Of a DNA stretch of 64,000 bases, positions 42,482-52,132 are shown in pieces. The translations under genes and the position numbers were made by a program. Source of the stretch: DASSUW01 sp963811895 (GTDB lineage: Bacteria > Actinomycetota > Thermoleophilia > Solirubrobacterales > Solirubrobacteraceae); NCBI GenBank assembly GCA_963811895.1, contig CAWETE010000010.1, positions 248,001 through 312,000 on the forward strand, given 5' to 3'. How positions within the stretch are numbered: the stretch's first letter is position 1; each line of letters starts with the position of its first letter. A model generated the notes under the pieces. That model did not search any database and was not told where the DNA came from. It saw nothing but the letters and a program-made list of their open reading frames with translations.

Positions 42482-44028
42482 TGGCGGGCGCCGAGGTCCT
42501 CGTCTTCCTGCTGGTCGCGGTGGCGCTGCTGGCGGGCTTCGCCCTGCGGCACGACGTCCCGTACCCGATCGTGCTCGTGCTCGGTGGGCTCGCGCTCGGC
42601 TTCGTGCCGTGGCTGCCGGCGCCCGAGCTCGAGCCCGACGTGATCTTCTTCGTGTTCCTGCCGCCGCTGCTCTACGCGGCGGCCTTCCAGGCGTCCGCCT
42701 ACGAGCTGCGCGCCAACGCGGGGCCGATCTCCCTGCTGGCCGTCGGGCTGGTGCTCGTCACCGTCGTCGCGGTCGCCGTGGTCGGGCACCACCTGATCGG
42801 CCTGTCCTGGCCGCTGGCCTTCGTGCTCGGGGCCGTGGTCGGCCCGACCGACCCGGTGGCCGCCGCGGCGGTGATGGCGCGGCTCGGCGCCCCGGCGCGC
42901 ATCCGTACGATCCTCGAGGGCGAGTCGCTGATCAACGACGGCACCGGCCTGACGGCCTACTCGCTGGCCATCTCGGCGATCGGCGCGACGGTCACGGCCG
43001 GTGACATCGCGTTGGACTTCGTTCTCACGGCGGCGGGCGGCGTCGCCATCGGGCTCGCCGTCGGCTGGGTCTTCGGGCACCTGCGCGGGATGACGCGCGA
43101 GCCGTCGATCGACCTGGTGCTCTCGATCCTCACCCCGTTCGTCGCCTACGTGCCGGCGGAGAGGATCGGCGTGTCGGGCGTGCTGGCGGTGGTGACCGCG
43201 GGCGTCGTGATCGGCACGCGCTCGCAGGAGCTCTCCGACGCGAGCGCGCGGCTGCGCACGCTCGCCTTCTGGCAGTCGGCCGACTTTCTGCTCAACTCGC
43301 TGCTGTTCCTGCTGATCGGGCTCCAGCTCGTCGACCTCGTCGACGGCGTGGACGACAAGGAGCTGGTCGAGATCGCGTGGGAGGCCCTCGTGATCGCCGT
43401 CGTCGTGCTCGGCGTGCGCCTCGCATGGATGTTCGTGGTGCCCGCGATCGCGCACCTGCGGATCGTCCCGCGGGAGCCGACCGGCCTGCCCGAGCGGCTC
43501 GTGCTGGGCTGGAGCGGGATGCGCGGGGGCGTCTCGCTCGCCGCCGCGCTCGCCATCTCCACGGACGTGGACGAGCGAGAGCTGGTGATCCTCGTCACCT
43601 ACGGCGTCGTGCTGGTCACGCTCGTGGTGCCCGGGCTCACGCTCGCGCCGCTCATCCGCGCGCTCGGGCTCGGCCAGAGCGAAGAGCACCAGCGCCAGGA
43701 GGTCGAGGCGCGCATGCGCATCACCCACGCCGCGCTCGAGCGCTTCGACGAGCTCGGCGAGCACGGCGACGTGCCGCGCGATGAGCTCGAGCGCCTGCGC
43801 GACCGCTACCAGGCGCGGCTCGATCGCCTGCGCGACCGGCTCGAGCAGGCCGAGGGCCACCCCGACCACCGCACCGAGGCGGCCGAGGCGCAGATCGAGG
43901 CGCTCGAGGCCGAGCGCGAGCTGCTCGCCGAGATGCGCCGGGAGCGCGCGTTTCCGGCCGAGCTGCTGCGCGAGCTGGAGGCGGAGATCGACGTCGACGA
44001 GGCCCGCGTGCGCTCGCGGGGGCGCTGA
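42481..44028 (+). CDS. CPA1-family Na+/H+ antiporter
   Basis: The GTG at 42481 overlaps the ankyrin stop by one base and gives 515 residues. It has about twelve membrane helices with the ion-site motifs GPTDPVAAAAV and EGESLINDGTGL. WSGMRGGVSLAAALAI near residue 345 is the other conserved block. A charged, coiled-coil-like cytoplasmic tail (about 400-515) may regulate it. It exchanges Na+ or K+ for protons. Confidence 0.92.
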   Translation: MAGAEVLVFLLVAVALLAGFALRHDVPYPIVLVLGGLALGFVPWLPAPELEPDVIFFVFLPPLLYAAAFQASAYELRANAGPISLLAVGLVLVTVVAVAVVGHHLIGLSWPLAFVLGAVVGPTDPVAAAAVMARLGAPARIRTILEGESLINDGTGLTAYSLAISAIGATVTAGDIALDFVLTAAGGVAIGLAVGWVFGHLRGMTREPSIDLVLSILTPFVAYVPAERIGVSGVLAVVTAGVVIGTRSQELSDASARLRTLAFWQSADFLLNSLLFLLIGLQLVDLVDGVDDKELVEIAWEALVIAVVVLGVRLAWMFVVPAIAHLRIVPREPTGLPERLVLGWSGMRGGVSLAAALAISTDVDERELVILVTYGVVLVTLVVPGLTLAPLIRALGLGQSEEHQRQEVEARMRITHAALERFDELGEHGDVPRDELERLRDRYQARLDRLRDRLEQAEGHPDHRTEAAEAQIEALEAERELLAEMRRERAFPAELLRELEAEIDVDEARVRSRGR

Positions 44029-44036
44029 CGAACGTC

Positions 44037-44187
44037 AACTGCGCTGGGTGGGGAGGTGGCGGGGTCGGCCGCTGGGGTTGTCTATGGGTCCATATCACCC
44101 ACGAACAGCCCCATGGGGTTGTTCATGCACGCATACCGTGAACAAACAGCCCCGCCCACTTCGCCGCTTCCCTACCCAGCCGCAGTT
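44037..44187. repeat. 151-bp inverted-repeat element, copy 2
   Basis: The right end, read in reverse complement, is AACTGCGGCTGGGTAGGG, identical to the left end of copy 1 at 19031. The left end differs by one deleted G and one change. The middle holds three stems: TGGGT-N7-ACCCA, the near-perfect palindrome GAACAGCCCCATGGGGTTGTTC's two arms GAACA/TGTTC with CCCC/GGGG, and GTTCA-N13-TGAAC. There is no reading frame. Like copy 1 it directly follows a plus-strand gene. Confidence 0.75.
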
Positions 44188-44203
44188 CGCCGGCCCCAGC
44201 CGC

Positions 44204-44827
44204 CTACGCCTCGAAGTTGACCTTGCCGTTCGACCGCGCCCGCGCCTGCGCCCGATTCACGAAGTCGAGCCGCTTGATCGCCGCGCGGAACAGGCGCGTC
44301 ACGAGCTTCAATCGCGCGGCCTCGGACCGCAGGTCCAACAGCCCCTGCTTGGCGTCGAGCCCGAACTCGACCGTGGCGGCCATCTGGTACGCGCTCATGG
44401 CGCCGATCTCGTCCATGTCCGGCGTGCGGTCGGTGGCCTCGCTGACGAGGTCGGCGTAGGCGGCGTGGGCTGCCTCGGCGGCGTCGGCGTCGGCTGACTC
44501 CGCGCGATCGTCGAGGAACTCCACGGTGCCGGCCGGGTACGGCAGCTCCTCCTGGCGCTCCTCGATCCGGAACGGCCGCGTGCCGCGCGCGATCAGGTTG
44601 ATGCGCCCGTCCTCGAGCCGCTCGACCACCTCGGCGATCTCGCACGCGCAGCCGACCGGGCGCAGGCCGTCCTCGGCCATCCAGACGATCCCGAACTCGG
44701 ACTGCTCGTCGAGGCAGCGGCCGATCATCGCCTTGTACCGCTCCTCGAAGATGTGCAACGGGACGAGCTCGGTGGGGAGGGCCACCAGACCGAGCGGGAA
44801 CAACGGAAAGTCCCGGACGAGCGCCAC
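44204..44827 (-). CDS. Lon N-terminal (substrate-binding) domain protein
   Basis: The GTG at 44827 gives 207 residues. RDFPLFPLGLVALPTELVPL and HIFEERYKAMIGRCL are the hallmark of stand-alone LON/PUA-like proteins. There is no ATPase or protease domain. These proteins are thought to bind peptides, but a defined role is lacking. It is divergent from the FKBP gene. Confidence 0.88.
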   Translation of the reverse strand: MALVRDFPLFPLGLVALPTELVPLHIFEERYKAMIGRCLDEQSEFGIVWMAEDGLRPVGCACEIAEVVERLEDGRINLIARGTRPFRIEERQEELPYPAGTVEFLDDRAESADADAAEAAHAAYADLVSEATDRTPDMDEIGAMSAYQMAATVEFGLDAKQGLLDLRSEAARLKLVTRLFRAAIKRLDFVNRAQARARSNGKVNFEA

Positions 44828-44854
44828 GAGAAGAGTCTACGTATGGTCCCTCGC

Positions 44855-45256
44855 ATGGATTCAGTCACCGTCGAAGGCGCCGAGGACCTCGTCAGCAAGC
44901 CGACCGTCACGGTCGACACGAGCGCGGAGCCGCCCGGCGAGCTCGTCAGCGAGGACCTCGTCACCGGCGACGGCCAGGAGATCCAGCCGGGCGACACCGC
45001 GAACGTCCAGTACGTCGGCGTCTCATGGTCGACCGGCCGCGAGTTCGACGCGAGCTGGGACCGCGGCGCCCGGCCGTTCAGCTTCCCGGTCGGCGCCGGC
45101 CGCGTGATCGCCGGCTGGGACGAGGGCGTCACCGGCATGCGCGCCGGCGGCCGGCGGATGCTCGTGATCCCGCCCCACCTGGGCTATGGCGACAGCGGCG
45201 CCGGGGACGTCATCGCCCCCGGCGAGACGCTGGTCTTCGTCGTCGACGCGCTCTAG
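44855..45256 (+). CDS. FKBP-type peptidyl-prolyl isomerase
   Basis: About 133 residues from the ATG at 44855; an ATG at 44843 would add four. FKBP core: VQYVGVSWSTGREFDASWDR, FPVGAGRVIAGWDEGVTGM and LVIPPHLGYGDSGAG, then ETLVFVVDAL. The usual pocket residues (Tyr, Phe, Asp, Trp) are present. There is no signal peptide, so it acts in the cytoplasm. Its stop overlaps the convergent permease stop. Confidence 0.9.
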   Translation: MDSVTVEGAEDLVSKPTVTVDTSAEPPGELVSEDLVTGDGQEIQPGDTANVQYVGVSWSTGREFDASWDRGARPFSFPVGAGRVIAGWDEGVTGMRAGGRRMLVIPPHLGYGDSGAGDVIAPGETLVFVVDAL

Positions 45257-46077
45257 ACCGCGGTCACCGCGGCGGCGGGCGCCGCCGCCGCGGAGTCGCC
45301 CTCCTTGTCCACGGTCAGCCGGTGCGCGAAGTACACGGGGATCGCCGACAGCAGGATCACCAGCACGCCGACCACGTTGACGATCGGCAGCTGGTTCGGG
45401 CGCGAGAGGTTGGCGAGGATCCAGATCGGCAGCGTCTGCTGCTGGCCGGCCGTGAACGTGGTGACGATCACCTCGTCGAACGACAGCGCGAAGGCGAGCA
45501 GCGCGCCGGCCACCATCGCCGAGCGCAGCGCCGGCAGGGTGACGAGCCGGAACGTCGTCCACGTGTCGGCGCCCAGGTCCGCCGACGCCTCCTCGAACGA
45601 CCCCGACGTGCGCCGCAGCCGCGCGATCACGTTGTTGTAGATCACGACGATGCAGAACGTCGCGTGGCCCACGATCACGGTGAACATGCCGAGGCCGATC
45701 CCGAACGGCGACAGCACCTCGCGGAACGTCGCGTTCAGCGCCATGCCGGTGACGATGCCCGGCAGCGCGAGCGGGAGGATGACCACGAACGAGATCGTCT
45801 CGCGGCCGAAGAACCGGTGGCGCGAGACCGCGAACGCGGCCAGCGTGCCGAGCAGCAGCGCGATCAGCGTCGCGCCGGTGGCGGCCTTCAGCGACGTCCA
45901 CAGCGCCTCGCGCACGCCCGGGTTGTCGATCGCCCGCCCGAACCAGTCGAGCGTCAGCCCCGGGATCGGCCACTTCAGCGTGCGCCGCTCGTTGAACGCG
46001 TAGAGGAAGATGACCGCGATCGGCAGGTAGATGAAGGCCAGCGTGAAGGCGGTGCCGATCCGCAGCAGCAGGCGCAT
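45253..46077 (-). CDS. Polyamine-type ABC transporter permease (PotC-like)
   Basis: This 274-residue permease has six membrane helices. The EAA loop is EEASADLGADTWTTFRLVTL followed by PALR, which contacts the ATPase. It is the second of two permeases of a spermidine/putrescine-type importer, last in the minus-strand unit, and overlaps the first permease by one base. Confidence 0.9.
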   Translation of the reverse strand: MRLLLRIGTAFTLAFIYLPIAVIFLYAFNERRTLKWPIPGLTLDWFGRAIDNPGVREALWTSLKAATGATLIALLLGTLAAFAVSRHRFFGRETISFVVILPLALPGIVTGMALNATFREVLSPFGIGLGMFTVIVGHATFCIVVIYNNVIARLRRTSGSFEEASADLGADTWTTFRLVTLPALRSAMVAGALLAFALSFDEVIVTTFTAGQQQTLPIWILANLSRPNQLPIVNVVGVLVILLSAIPVYFAHRLTVDKEGDSAAAAPAAAVTAV

Positions 46078-46943
46078 CAGAGCGACTCGAACGCGCCCAG
46101 CTTCCGGGCGACGAGCAGGTAGAGGACCATGATCATCACGGGCACCGTCGCGAACGCGGCGGCCAGCGGCAGGTTGTTCGCCACGCCCACGTTCGTGTAG
46201 ACGACGTTGCCGATGAACTGCGTCGAGGAGACGATCTGCGGCGTGATGTAGTCGCCGAGCGTCAGCGAGAAGGTGAAGATCGAGCCCGCCACCACGGCGG
46301 GCAGGGCGAGCGGCAGCACCACGCGGCGGAAGGTCAGCCAGTCGCCGGCGCCGAGGTCACCCGAGGCGTCGAGCAGCGAGCTCGGGATCCGCTCGAGCCC
46401 GGCGTAGATCGGCAGGATCATGAACGGCAGCCACAGGTAGGAGAAGACGAGCCACGTCGCCACGTTGCCGAAGCCGGGGCCGCTCAGTCCCAGCGGTGAG
46501 AGCGCCCAGTTCAGGATGCCGTCCTCGGCCAGGATGATCCGCCAGGCGTAGACCTTGACGAGATAGGACGACCACAGCGGCATCAGCACGGCGACGACGA
46601 GCAGGCCGCGCGCGCGACGGCTCGCGAACCGCGCCATGTAGAGGGCGATCGGGAAGGCCAGGATCGCGTCGGTCACCGTCACCGCCGCGGCGATCAGGAC
46701 CGTCCGCAGAGCGATCGTCCGGTAGACGTCCTGCTCGATCAGCGTGCGGAAGTTGTCGAGCCCGTACTCCTGGACGACCAGCCCGGAGAACGTGTCGAGC
46801 CGCCAGAAGGCAGCGACGAACAGCACCGCGAGCGAGCCGAGGTACGCGACCAGCAGCCAGCCGACCGGCCCCGCGAGCAGCAGCGAGAGCTGCAGGCGGG
46901 GCCGGCGCCAGAGAAAGGTGGCTAGCCCTTGATTTCCGTCCAC
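46077..46943 (-). CDS. Polyamine-type ABC transporter permease (PotB-like)
   Basis: The GTG at 46943 gives 288 residues with six helices and the EAA loop LLDASGDLGAGDWLTFRRVV followed by LPLALP. It overlaps the binding-protein gene by 22 bases, which is long but leaves a normal PotB N terminus (LWRRPRLQLSLLLAGP). It forms the channel with the PotC-like gene. Confidence 0.88.
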   Translation of the reverse strand: MDGNQGLATFLWRRPRLQLSLLLAGPVGWLLVAYLGSLAVLFVAAFWRLDTFSGLVVQEYGLDNFRTLIEQDVYRTIALRTVLIAAAVTVTDAILAFPIALYMARFASRRARGLLVVAVLMPLWSSYLVKVYAWRIILAEDGILNWALSPLGLSGPGFGNVATWLVFSYLWLPFMILPIYAGLERIPSSLLDASGDLGAGDWLTFRRVVLPLALPAVVAGSIFTFSLTLGDYITPQIVSSTQFIGNVVYTNVGVANNLPLAAAFATVPVMIMVLYLLVARKLGAFESL

Positions 46944-48115
46944 GCCTGGACCCACTCGGAGTAGTCCTTGCAGACCTCTCCGCGGTCGTCGCCGCAGTCC
47001 TTCGTCGGCGTCTTCCAGTAGGCCACCTGCGAGAAGTACTCCTCGTCCTCGGCGTGGAAGATGTCGCAGTGGTTCTTCACCGCGGTCTCCGCGCACGACT
47101 TGGAGTTCGAGGGCGCCTCACCGAACCACTCCGCCACGGCCGCGTTGGCCTTCGGCGAGATGATGTGGTTGAGCCACATGTACGCGCAGTTCGGGTTGGC
47201 GGCCTTGGAGGCGATCATCCAGGTGTCCGACCACCCGGTCGCGCCCTCCTTCGGCAGCGTCGTCTTGATCGGCACCTTGTCGGCCTCGAGCAGGTTGGCG
47301 ATCACCTGCCACGTCGTGCCGATCACGGAGTCGCCGCTGGTGAACGCGGCCTGCTCCTTGGTGTAGTCCGACCAGTACTCGCCGATGATCTCGCGCTGCT
47401 GCTTGAGCAGGTCGACGGCGGCCTGGAACTGCTTGTCGTCGAGTGCGTAGGGGTCGTCGATCCCGAGGTCGGGCTGGGTCGCCTTCAGGTACAGCGCCGC
47501 GTCGGCGATGTAGATCGGGTTGTCGTACGCCGTGACCTTGCCCTTGTGGGGCGAGTCCGGGTCGAACACGGCGCCCCACGAGTCCGGCGCGGGCTCGACC
47601 TGGTCGCTCCGCCACATCAGCAGGTTCGCCCCGCGGCCGTGCGGCACGCCGTAGCTCTGCCCGTCGACCGTGTTCCAGGGCTGGTCCTTGAGCCCCTCGA
47701 ACACGTCGGCGTAGTTCGGGATCAGGTCGGTGTTGACGGGCGCCACGTCGCCGCCGGCGATCAGCCGCAGCGTGGCGTCACCGGACGCCGAGACCGCGTC
47801 GTACTGGCCGGTGCGCATCAGCGTGACCATCTCGTCCGACGTGTTGCCGAGCTTCGTGTTGACCTGGCAGCCGGTCTCCTTCTCGAAGTCCGTCACCCAG
47901 TCGACCTTCGGGTCCGTCGACCCGTCCTCGACGTACCCGGCCCAGGCGACGAGGTTGACCTGACCCTCGCCCTCGCCGACCTCGGTGGCCGCCTTCGGCC
48001 CCTCCGGGGCCTTGACGTCGCCGCCGCTCGAATCCGAGTCGTCGCTGCCGCAGCCGACCGTGAACGCCAGCGCGGCGGTGGCCGCCACCAGGGCGGCCCA
48101 TCTCGCGTACCTCAC
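46922..48115 (-). CDS. Polyamine-type substrate-binding lipoprotein
   Basis: The GTG at 48115 gives 397 residues with a lipoprotein signal ending FTVGC (Cys22). The mature protein is a type 2 binding protein of the PotD/spermidine group: VNLVAWAGYVEDGSTDPKVD, MRTGQYDAVSASGD and KANPNCAYMWLNHIISP-like C-terminal parts. Six extra cysteines near the C terminus may form disulfides. Substrate could be spermidine, putrescine or a related amine. Confidence 0.88.
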   Translation of the reverse strand: MRYARWAALVAATAALAFTVGCGSDDSDSSGGDVKAPEGPKAATEVGEGEGQVNLVAWAGYVEDGSTDPKVDWVTDFEKETGCQVNTKLGNTSDEMVTLMRTGQYDAVSASGDATLRLIAGGDVAPVNTDLIPNYADVFEGLKDQPWNTVDGQSYGVPHGRGANLLMWRSDQVEPAPDSWGAVFDPDSPHKGKVTAYDNPIYIADAALYLKATQPDLGIDDPYALDDKQFQAAVDLLKQQREIIGEYWSDYTKEQAAFTSGDSVIGTTWQVIANLLEADKVPIKTTLPKEGATGWSDTWMIASKAANPNCAYMWLNHIISPKANAAVAEWFGEAPSNSKSCAETAVKNHCDIFHAEDEEYFSQVAYWKTPTKDCGDDRGEVCKDYSEWVQAWTEIKG

Positions 48116-49121
48116 GTCTCACCCTCCTCAGGGATTGCGTACGTGTGCTCCTCGCTCCAACCCACCGTCACCTCGCGGCCCTGCTGCTCGAGCGCCTGCG
48201 AGGAGGTCGTCTCCAGGTTCTGGTGGACGACCTGGAGCTCGCCGCCGTGCTCGAGGTCGACCAGGTAGCGGGTGATCATCCCCGCGTAGGCGACGTCGCG
48301 CACCACGCCCGCCCTCGGTGTGCAGGCCGTCGTGCGGCCCGTCGAGCAGCCGGACCTTCTCGGGGCGGACCGTGAACCTGCGCCCGTCGCGCTCGAGCAC
48401 GTTGGAGACGCCGACGAAGCCGGCGATGAACTCGCTGCCCGGGCGCTCGTAGACGTCGGCGGGGGCGCCGACCTGCTCGATCCGGCCCTCGTTGAACACG
48501 GCCAGGCGGTCGCTCATCGTCAGCGCCTCCTCCTGGTCGTGCGTCACGTAGACGAACGTGATGCCGACCTCCTGCTGGATGCGCTTGAGCTCGACCTGCA
48601 TCTCCTGGCGCAGCTTGAGGTCGAGCGCCCCGAGCGGCTCGTCGAGCAGCAGCACCTGCGGGCGGTTGACGATCGCGCGCGCGAGCGCCACGCGCTGGCG
48701 CTGGCCGCCGGAGAGCTGGGCCGGCTTGCGGCCGCCGAGGCCGGGGAGCCGGACCATCTCGAGCGCCTCGTCGACGCGCTGGCGCCGCTCCTCGCGCGGC
48801 ACCTTGGCGACCCGCAGCCCGTAGCCGACGTTGTCCGCCACGTTCATGTGCGGGAACAGCGCGTAGTCCTGGAAGACGGTGTTGACGTCGCGCTGGAACG
48901 GCGGGCTGCCGCGAGACGTCGCGGCCCGCCAGCTCGATCGAGCCGGCGTCCGGCCGCTCGAAGCCGGCGATCATCCGCAGCGTCGTCGTCTTGCCCGAGC
49001 CGGACGGGCCGAGCAGGGTGAAGAACTCGCCGCGGGCGACGTCGAGGTCGACGGCGTCGACGGCGACGACTTCGCCGTAGCGCTTGACCAGGCCGCGCAG
49101 CCGGATGTCGGGCGTGGATTC
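48112..49121 (-). CDS. Polyamine-type ABC transporter ATPase (PotA-like), two frame breaks
   Basis: The likely start is TTG at 49121 or GTG at 49157. Walker A is GPSGSGKTTT. The frame slips near 48909; NTVFQDYALFPHMNVADNVG, signature LSGGQRQRVALARA and Walker B VLLLDEPLGALD continue in the next frame. A second slip near 48308 leads into the C-terminal regulatory part, ending GWSEEHTYAIPEEGET. Removing one base at each place restores about 335 residues. The stop overlaps the binding-protein start (GTGA), so this gene heads the unit. Confidence 0.85.
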
Positions 49122-49215
49122 CAACCTGGGCGGCAAGCCTATTGGTCTGATCGGCACACGTTTTGCACCACGCGCCCGAATCCGGTTGGCCGACGTGGCG
49201 CTAAGGTCGCCGCCG

Positions 49216-49972
49216 ATGTCGCAGCTCTACGTCCAGCGCGACCAGCCGCCGGGCGTCCCGCCGCTCTCGCTCACGGGCGAGCGCACGCTGCCGGACGTCC
49301 CCGAGGAGAACTACTGGTTCCGCCGCCACCTCGTGGTCTACGAGTGGATCGCGGCGCGCGCCCACGGCCGGCGGGTCGTGGACCTGGCGTGCGGCGAGGG
49401 CTACGGCTCGGCGGTGCTCGCGTCCACGGCCGTGTCGGTGGTGGGGGTCGACGCCAACCCGGAGGCCTTCGAGCACGCGCGGCTGAAGTACCCCGGCGTC
49501 CGCTTCGAGCGCAACATGATCGAGCTGTGGACCGGGAACGTCGACTGCGTCGTGTTCCTGCAGACGATCGAGCACGTGCAGGATCCCGACGGCGTGCTCG
49601 ATCACATCCGCGAGCTGGTCGGCCCGAAGGGCGTGGCCTACGTCTCGACGCCGAACGTGCTGACGCTCGCCCCGAAGGGGGCCGAGCGCTCGGGCAACCC
49701 CTGGCACGTGCGCGAGTACCGCGCGGAGGAGTACCGGGCGCTGTGCGAGCGCCACTTCGGCTCGGTCGACCTCGCTGGGCCTCTTCCACGCGCGCAGGCT
49801 GCGCGCCCACGCGTGGGCGCTCAAAGCCGGCTGGGACGCCGTGCACGCGCGGCTCGGCATCACCCAGGCGTTCTACGACCGCTTCACGCCGGCCATCTCC
49901 ACGCGCGACTTCGCGCTCCGGCGGCGGGGCCTCGACCGCGCGCTCGACTTCCTGGCGGTGCTGCGTCCGTGA
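49216..49972 (+). CDS. SAM-dependent methyltransferase, frame broken near 49773
   Basis: The ATG at 49216 starts a protein with VVDLACGEGYGSAVLAST (motif I), VVGVDANPEAFEHAR (motif II) and QTIEHVQDPDGVLDHIREL. After HFGSVDL the frame slips by one; LLGLFHARRLRAHAWALKAG runs in the next frame to the stop at 49972. Deleting one base gives about 251 residues. It overlaps the GH57 gene (GTGA), and this methyltransferase/GH57 pair is common in actinobacterial polysaccharide clusters. Confidence 0.82.
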
Positions 49973-51276
49973 CCCGCCTGTCGATCGTCCTGCACACCCA
50001 CATGCCCTACGTCGAGGGCTTCGGCACGTGGCCGTTCGGCGAGGAGTGGCTGTGGGAGGCGATCGCCACCAGCTACCTGCCGCTGCTCGACGTGCTCGAC
50101 GCCCACCCCGGCAGGGTCACCGTCTCGCTGACGCCCGTGCTGTGCGACCAGCTCGAGGCGCCCGGCGCGCTCGAGCGCTGCCTGGCCTTCCTGCGCGAGA
50201 TCCGGCCCGCCTCGCACGAGCTCGACATCGAGGAGGCGGAGGCGCCGGTGGCGGCCGCGCTGGAGCGCAGCGCCGCGTCGTATGCCGCCGCCGCCGACGC
50301 GCTCGAGCGCCGCGGCGACCTGCTCGCCGCCTTCGCGCCGCACGCGACCTGGACCTCGGCGGCCACCCACCCGGTGCTGCCGCTGCTGGCCACCGGCACC
50401 GGCGTGCGGCTCCAGCTGCGCACCGGGATCGCGTCGCACCGCGCGCGCTTCGGGGAGTGGGGCGGGGGCTTCTGGCTGCCGGAGTGCGCGCACGCGCCGT
50501 GGCTGGACGACATCCTCGAGGAGGCCGGCGTGCGGGTCGCCTGCGTCGACTGGACCGACGTGCTCGGGCCCGGGCCGCAGGCGCCGCGCTGCACCGAGGC
50601 CGGCGTGGTGCTGGCGCCGCTCGACCGCGAGGCGATCGAGCTGGTCTGGCACCGTGACGGCTATCCCGCCGGCGCGCCGTACCTCGACACGCACCGGCTG
50701 ACCGAGCACCGCCACCGCGCGTGGGCGAACGACGGCGCCGTCTACGACCCCGGCCGCGCCGCGGCTCAGGTGGCCGCCGACGCCGAGGACTTCGTGCGCC
50801 GCGTGGCGGCCCGCGGCGGGCCGTCGGTCGTCGCGCTCGACACCGAGCTGCTCGGCCACTTCTGGCCGGAGGGAGTCGACTGGCTGCGCGCCGTGCTCGA
50901 GGCGTGCTCGCGCCACGGGGTCGAGCTCGTGCCGCCGGGCGAGGGCGAGCCGGTCGACGCACCGGCCGACCCGCCGGTCACGAGCTGGGGCGACGGGCGC
51001 GACCTGCGGACCTGGAGCGGCCCTGCCGTCGGCGGGCTCGCGTGGGCCCAGCGCGGCGCCGAGCTGCGCGCCTTCAGCGGCCGCGCGCGGCCGTCCGACC
51101 GCGCGTTGCGCGAGCTGCTCGCGCTCCAGGCCTCCGACTGGGCGTTCCTGATCTCGGCCGGCACGGCGGGCGACTACCCGCGCGAGCGCGCCGAGGGGCA
51201 CCGGGCGGGATTCGAGGCCGCGCTCGCCGACCCGGCGGTCGAGCCCGGTCTGCGGTCTCTGGCGCCGCTCCTCTGA
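49969..51276 (+). CDS. GH57-family glycoside hydrolase/branching-enzyme-like protein
   Basis: The GTG at 49969 gives 435 residues. It opens LSIVLHTHMPYVEGFGTWPF with the GH57 HxHxP motif. The nucleophile region is GGGFWLPECAHAP (Glu172), and the acid/base region is VALDTELLGHFWPEG (Asp291). It is shorter than typical branching enzymes (about 520) but has both catalytic acids. It may branch or trim an alpha-glucan such as glycogen or a methylated polysaccharide. Confidence 0.87.
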   Translation: MTRLSIVLHTHMPYVEGFGTWPFGEEWLWEAIATSYLPLLDVLDAHPGRVTVSLTPVLCDQLEAPGALERCLAFLREIRPASHELDIEEAEAPVAAALERSAASYAAAADALERRGDLLAAFAPHATWTSAATHPVLPLLATGTGVRLQLRTGIASHRARFGEWGGGFWLPECAHAPWLDDILEEAGVRVACVDWTDVLGPGPQAPRCTEAGVVLAPLDREAIELVWHRDGYPAGAPYLDTHRLTEHRHRAWANDGAVYDPGRAAAQVAADAEDFVRRVAARGGPSVVALDTELLGHFWPEGVDWLRAVLEACSRHGVELVPPGEGEPVDAPADPPVTSWGDGRDLRTWSGPAVGGLAWAQRGAELRAFSGRARPSDRALRELLALQASDWAFLISAGTAGDYPRERAEGHRAGFEAALADPAVEPGLRSLAPLL

Positions 51277-51339
51277 AGCTTTAGTTGCCCCGGCCGATCA
51301 TTCCGGGGGAGGCGGTGTGTAAGGTGCCCCGCTTCGTCA

Positions 51340-51505
51340 CAACCGAACCTTGCCGAATCTCCGTCGCCCAGGCGGCGGGGAACGGGGGAACCGCCTGGAG
51401 CCGGATGTCCGGTTCCCGGGGCGAATCGCCGCAGTAGAGCGGCGTAGCGCAGGTCTTCGCGCGAGCCCGTCAGCTAACCCCGTAGGCGCAGAGACCAGAG
51501 GAGTT
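51340..51505 (+). ncRNA. c-di-AMP (ydaO-yuaA) riboswitch
   Basis: The leader contains the conserved pieces of the ydaO class in order: CCGAACCTTGCCGAATCTC, the stem CCAGGCGG (51368-51375) / CCGCCTGG (51391-51398) enclosing CGGGGAACGGGGGAA, a CCGG-N4-CCGG stem, GGGGCGAATCGCCGCAGTAG, and GAGCCCGTCAGCTAACCCCG followed by TAGGCG. GGTCTT at 51452 can pair with AGACC at 51492. These RNAs bind c-di-AMP and in actinobacteria switch off cell-wall hydrolase genes. The downstream gene is of that type. The exact ends are approximate. Confidence 0.85.
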
Positions 51506-51511
51506 CCCGCT

Positions 51512-52125
51512 GTGCCGACAACTGAATTTGAACCCTGGCTGGATTCCCAGCGCCGTTCTCGTGCGCGGCGCTTCGAGGCGTACGCCGCCTGCGCCGCCTG
51601 CGTGGCCGCCGCAGCCTCGCCGCCATGGCGCTCGTCTCGCTGACCTTCGCGGCCGGCGGTGCCGTCGCCGCCGACCGCCAGGCCGCCAAGGTCGTCCGGA
51701 CCTCCGGCAGCTCGGTCTCGGCGCTCCAGCAGGCGCTCGGCATCCCCGCCGACGGCATCTACGGCCCGCAGACGCGCAAGGCCGTCCGCCGCTTCCAGCG
51801 CGCCAACGGGCTCGCCGTCGACGGCATCGCCGGCCCTCAGACGCTCGCCGCGCTCGGCCTCACCGCCCGTAGCTCGTCGGCGCCGCAGGACGCGGCGACC
51901 GTGCTCGCGAAGATCGCGCAGTGCGAGTCGGGCGGCGACCCGACCGCCGTCTCCGCCGACCGGCGCTACTTCGGCAAGTACCAGTTCTCGCGCGCCACGT
52001 GGCGCCGGATGGGCGGCCGCGGCAACCCGGCCCGCGCCCCCGAGGCCGAGCAGGACCAGCGCGCGGCGATGCTCTACGAGCAGGAGGGCACGCGGCCCTG
52101 GCCGGTCTGCGGCCGCGGGCTCTAG
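51512..52125 (+). CDS. Resuscitation-factor-like cell-wall hydrolase, frame broken near 51600
   Basis: GAGGAG before the GTG at 51512 supports this start, directly after the riboswitch. About 30 residues (VPTTEFEPWLDSQRRSRARR) precede a frame slip. Then MALVSLTFAAGGAVAADRQA ends a signal peptide, followed by a peptidoglycan-binding domain (SALQQALGIPADGIYGPQTR) and a transglycosylase-like/Rpf domain with catalytic Glu in KIAQCESGGDP, KYQFSRATWR and a C-terminal PWPVCGRGL. One missing or two surplus bases must be assumed. It should be secreted and remodel peptidoglycan during growth or revival. Confidence 0.82.
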
Positions 52126-52132
52126 GTGCCGT

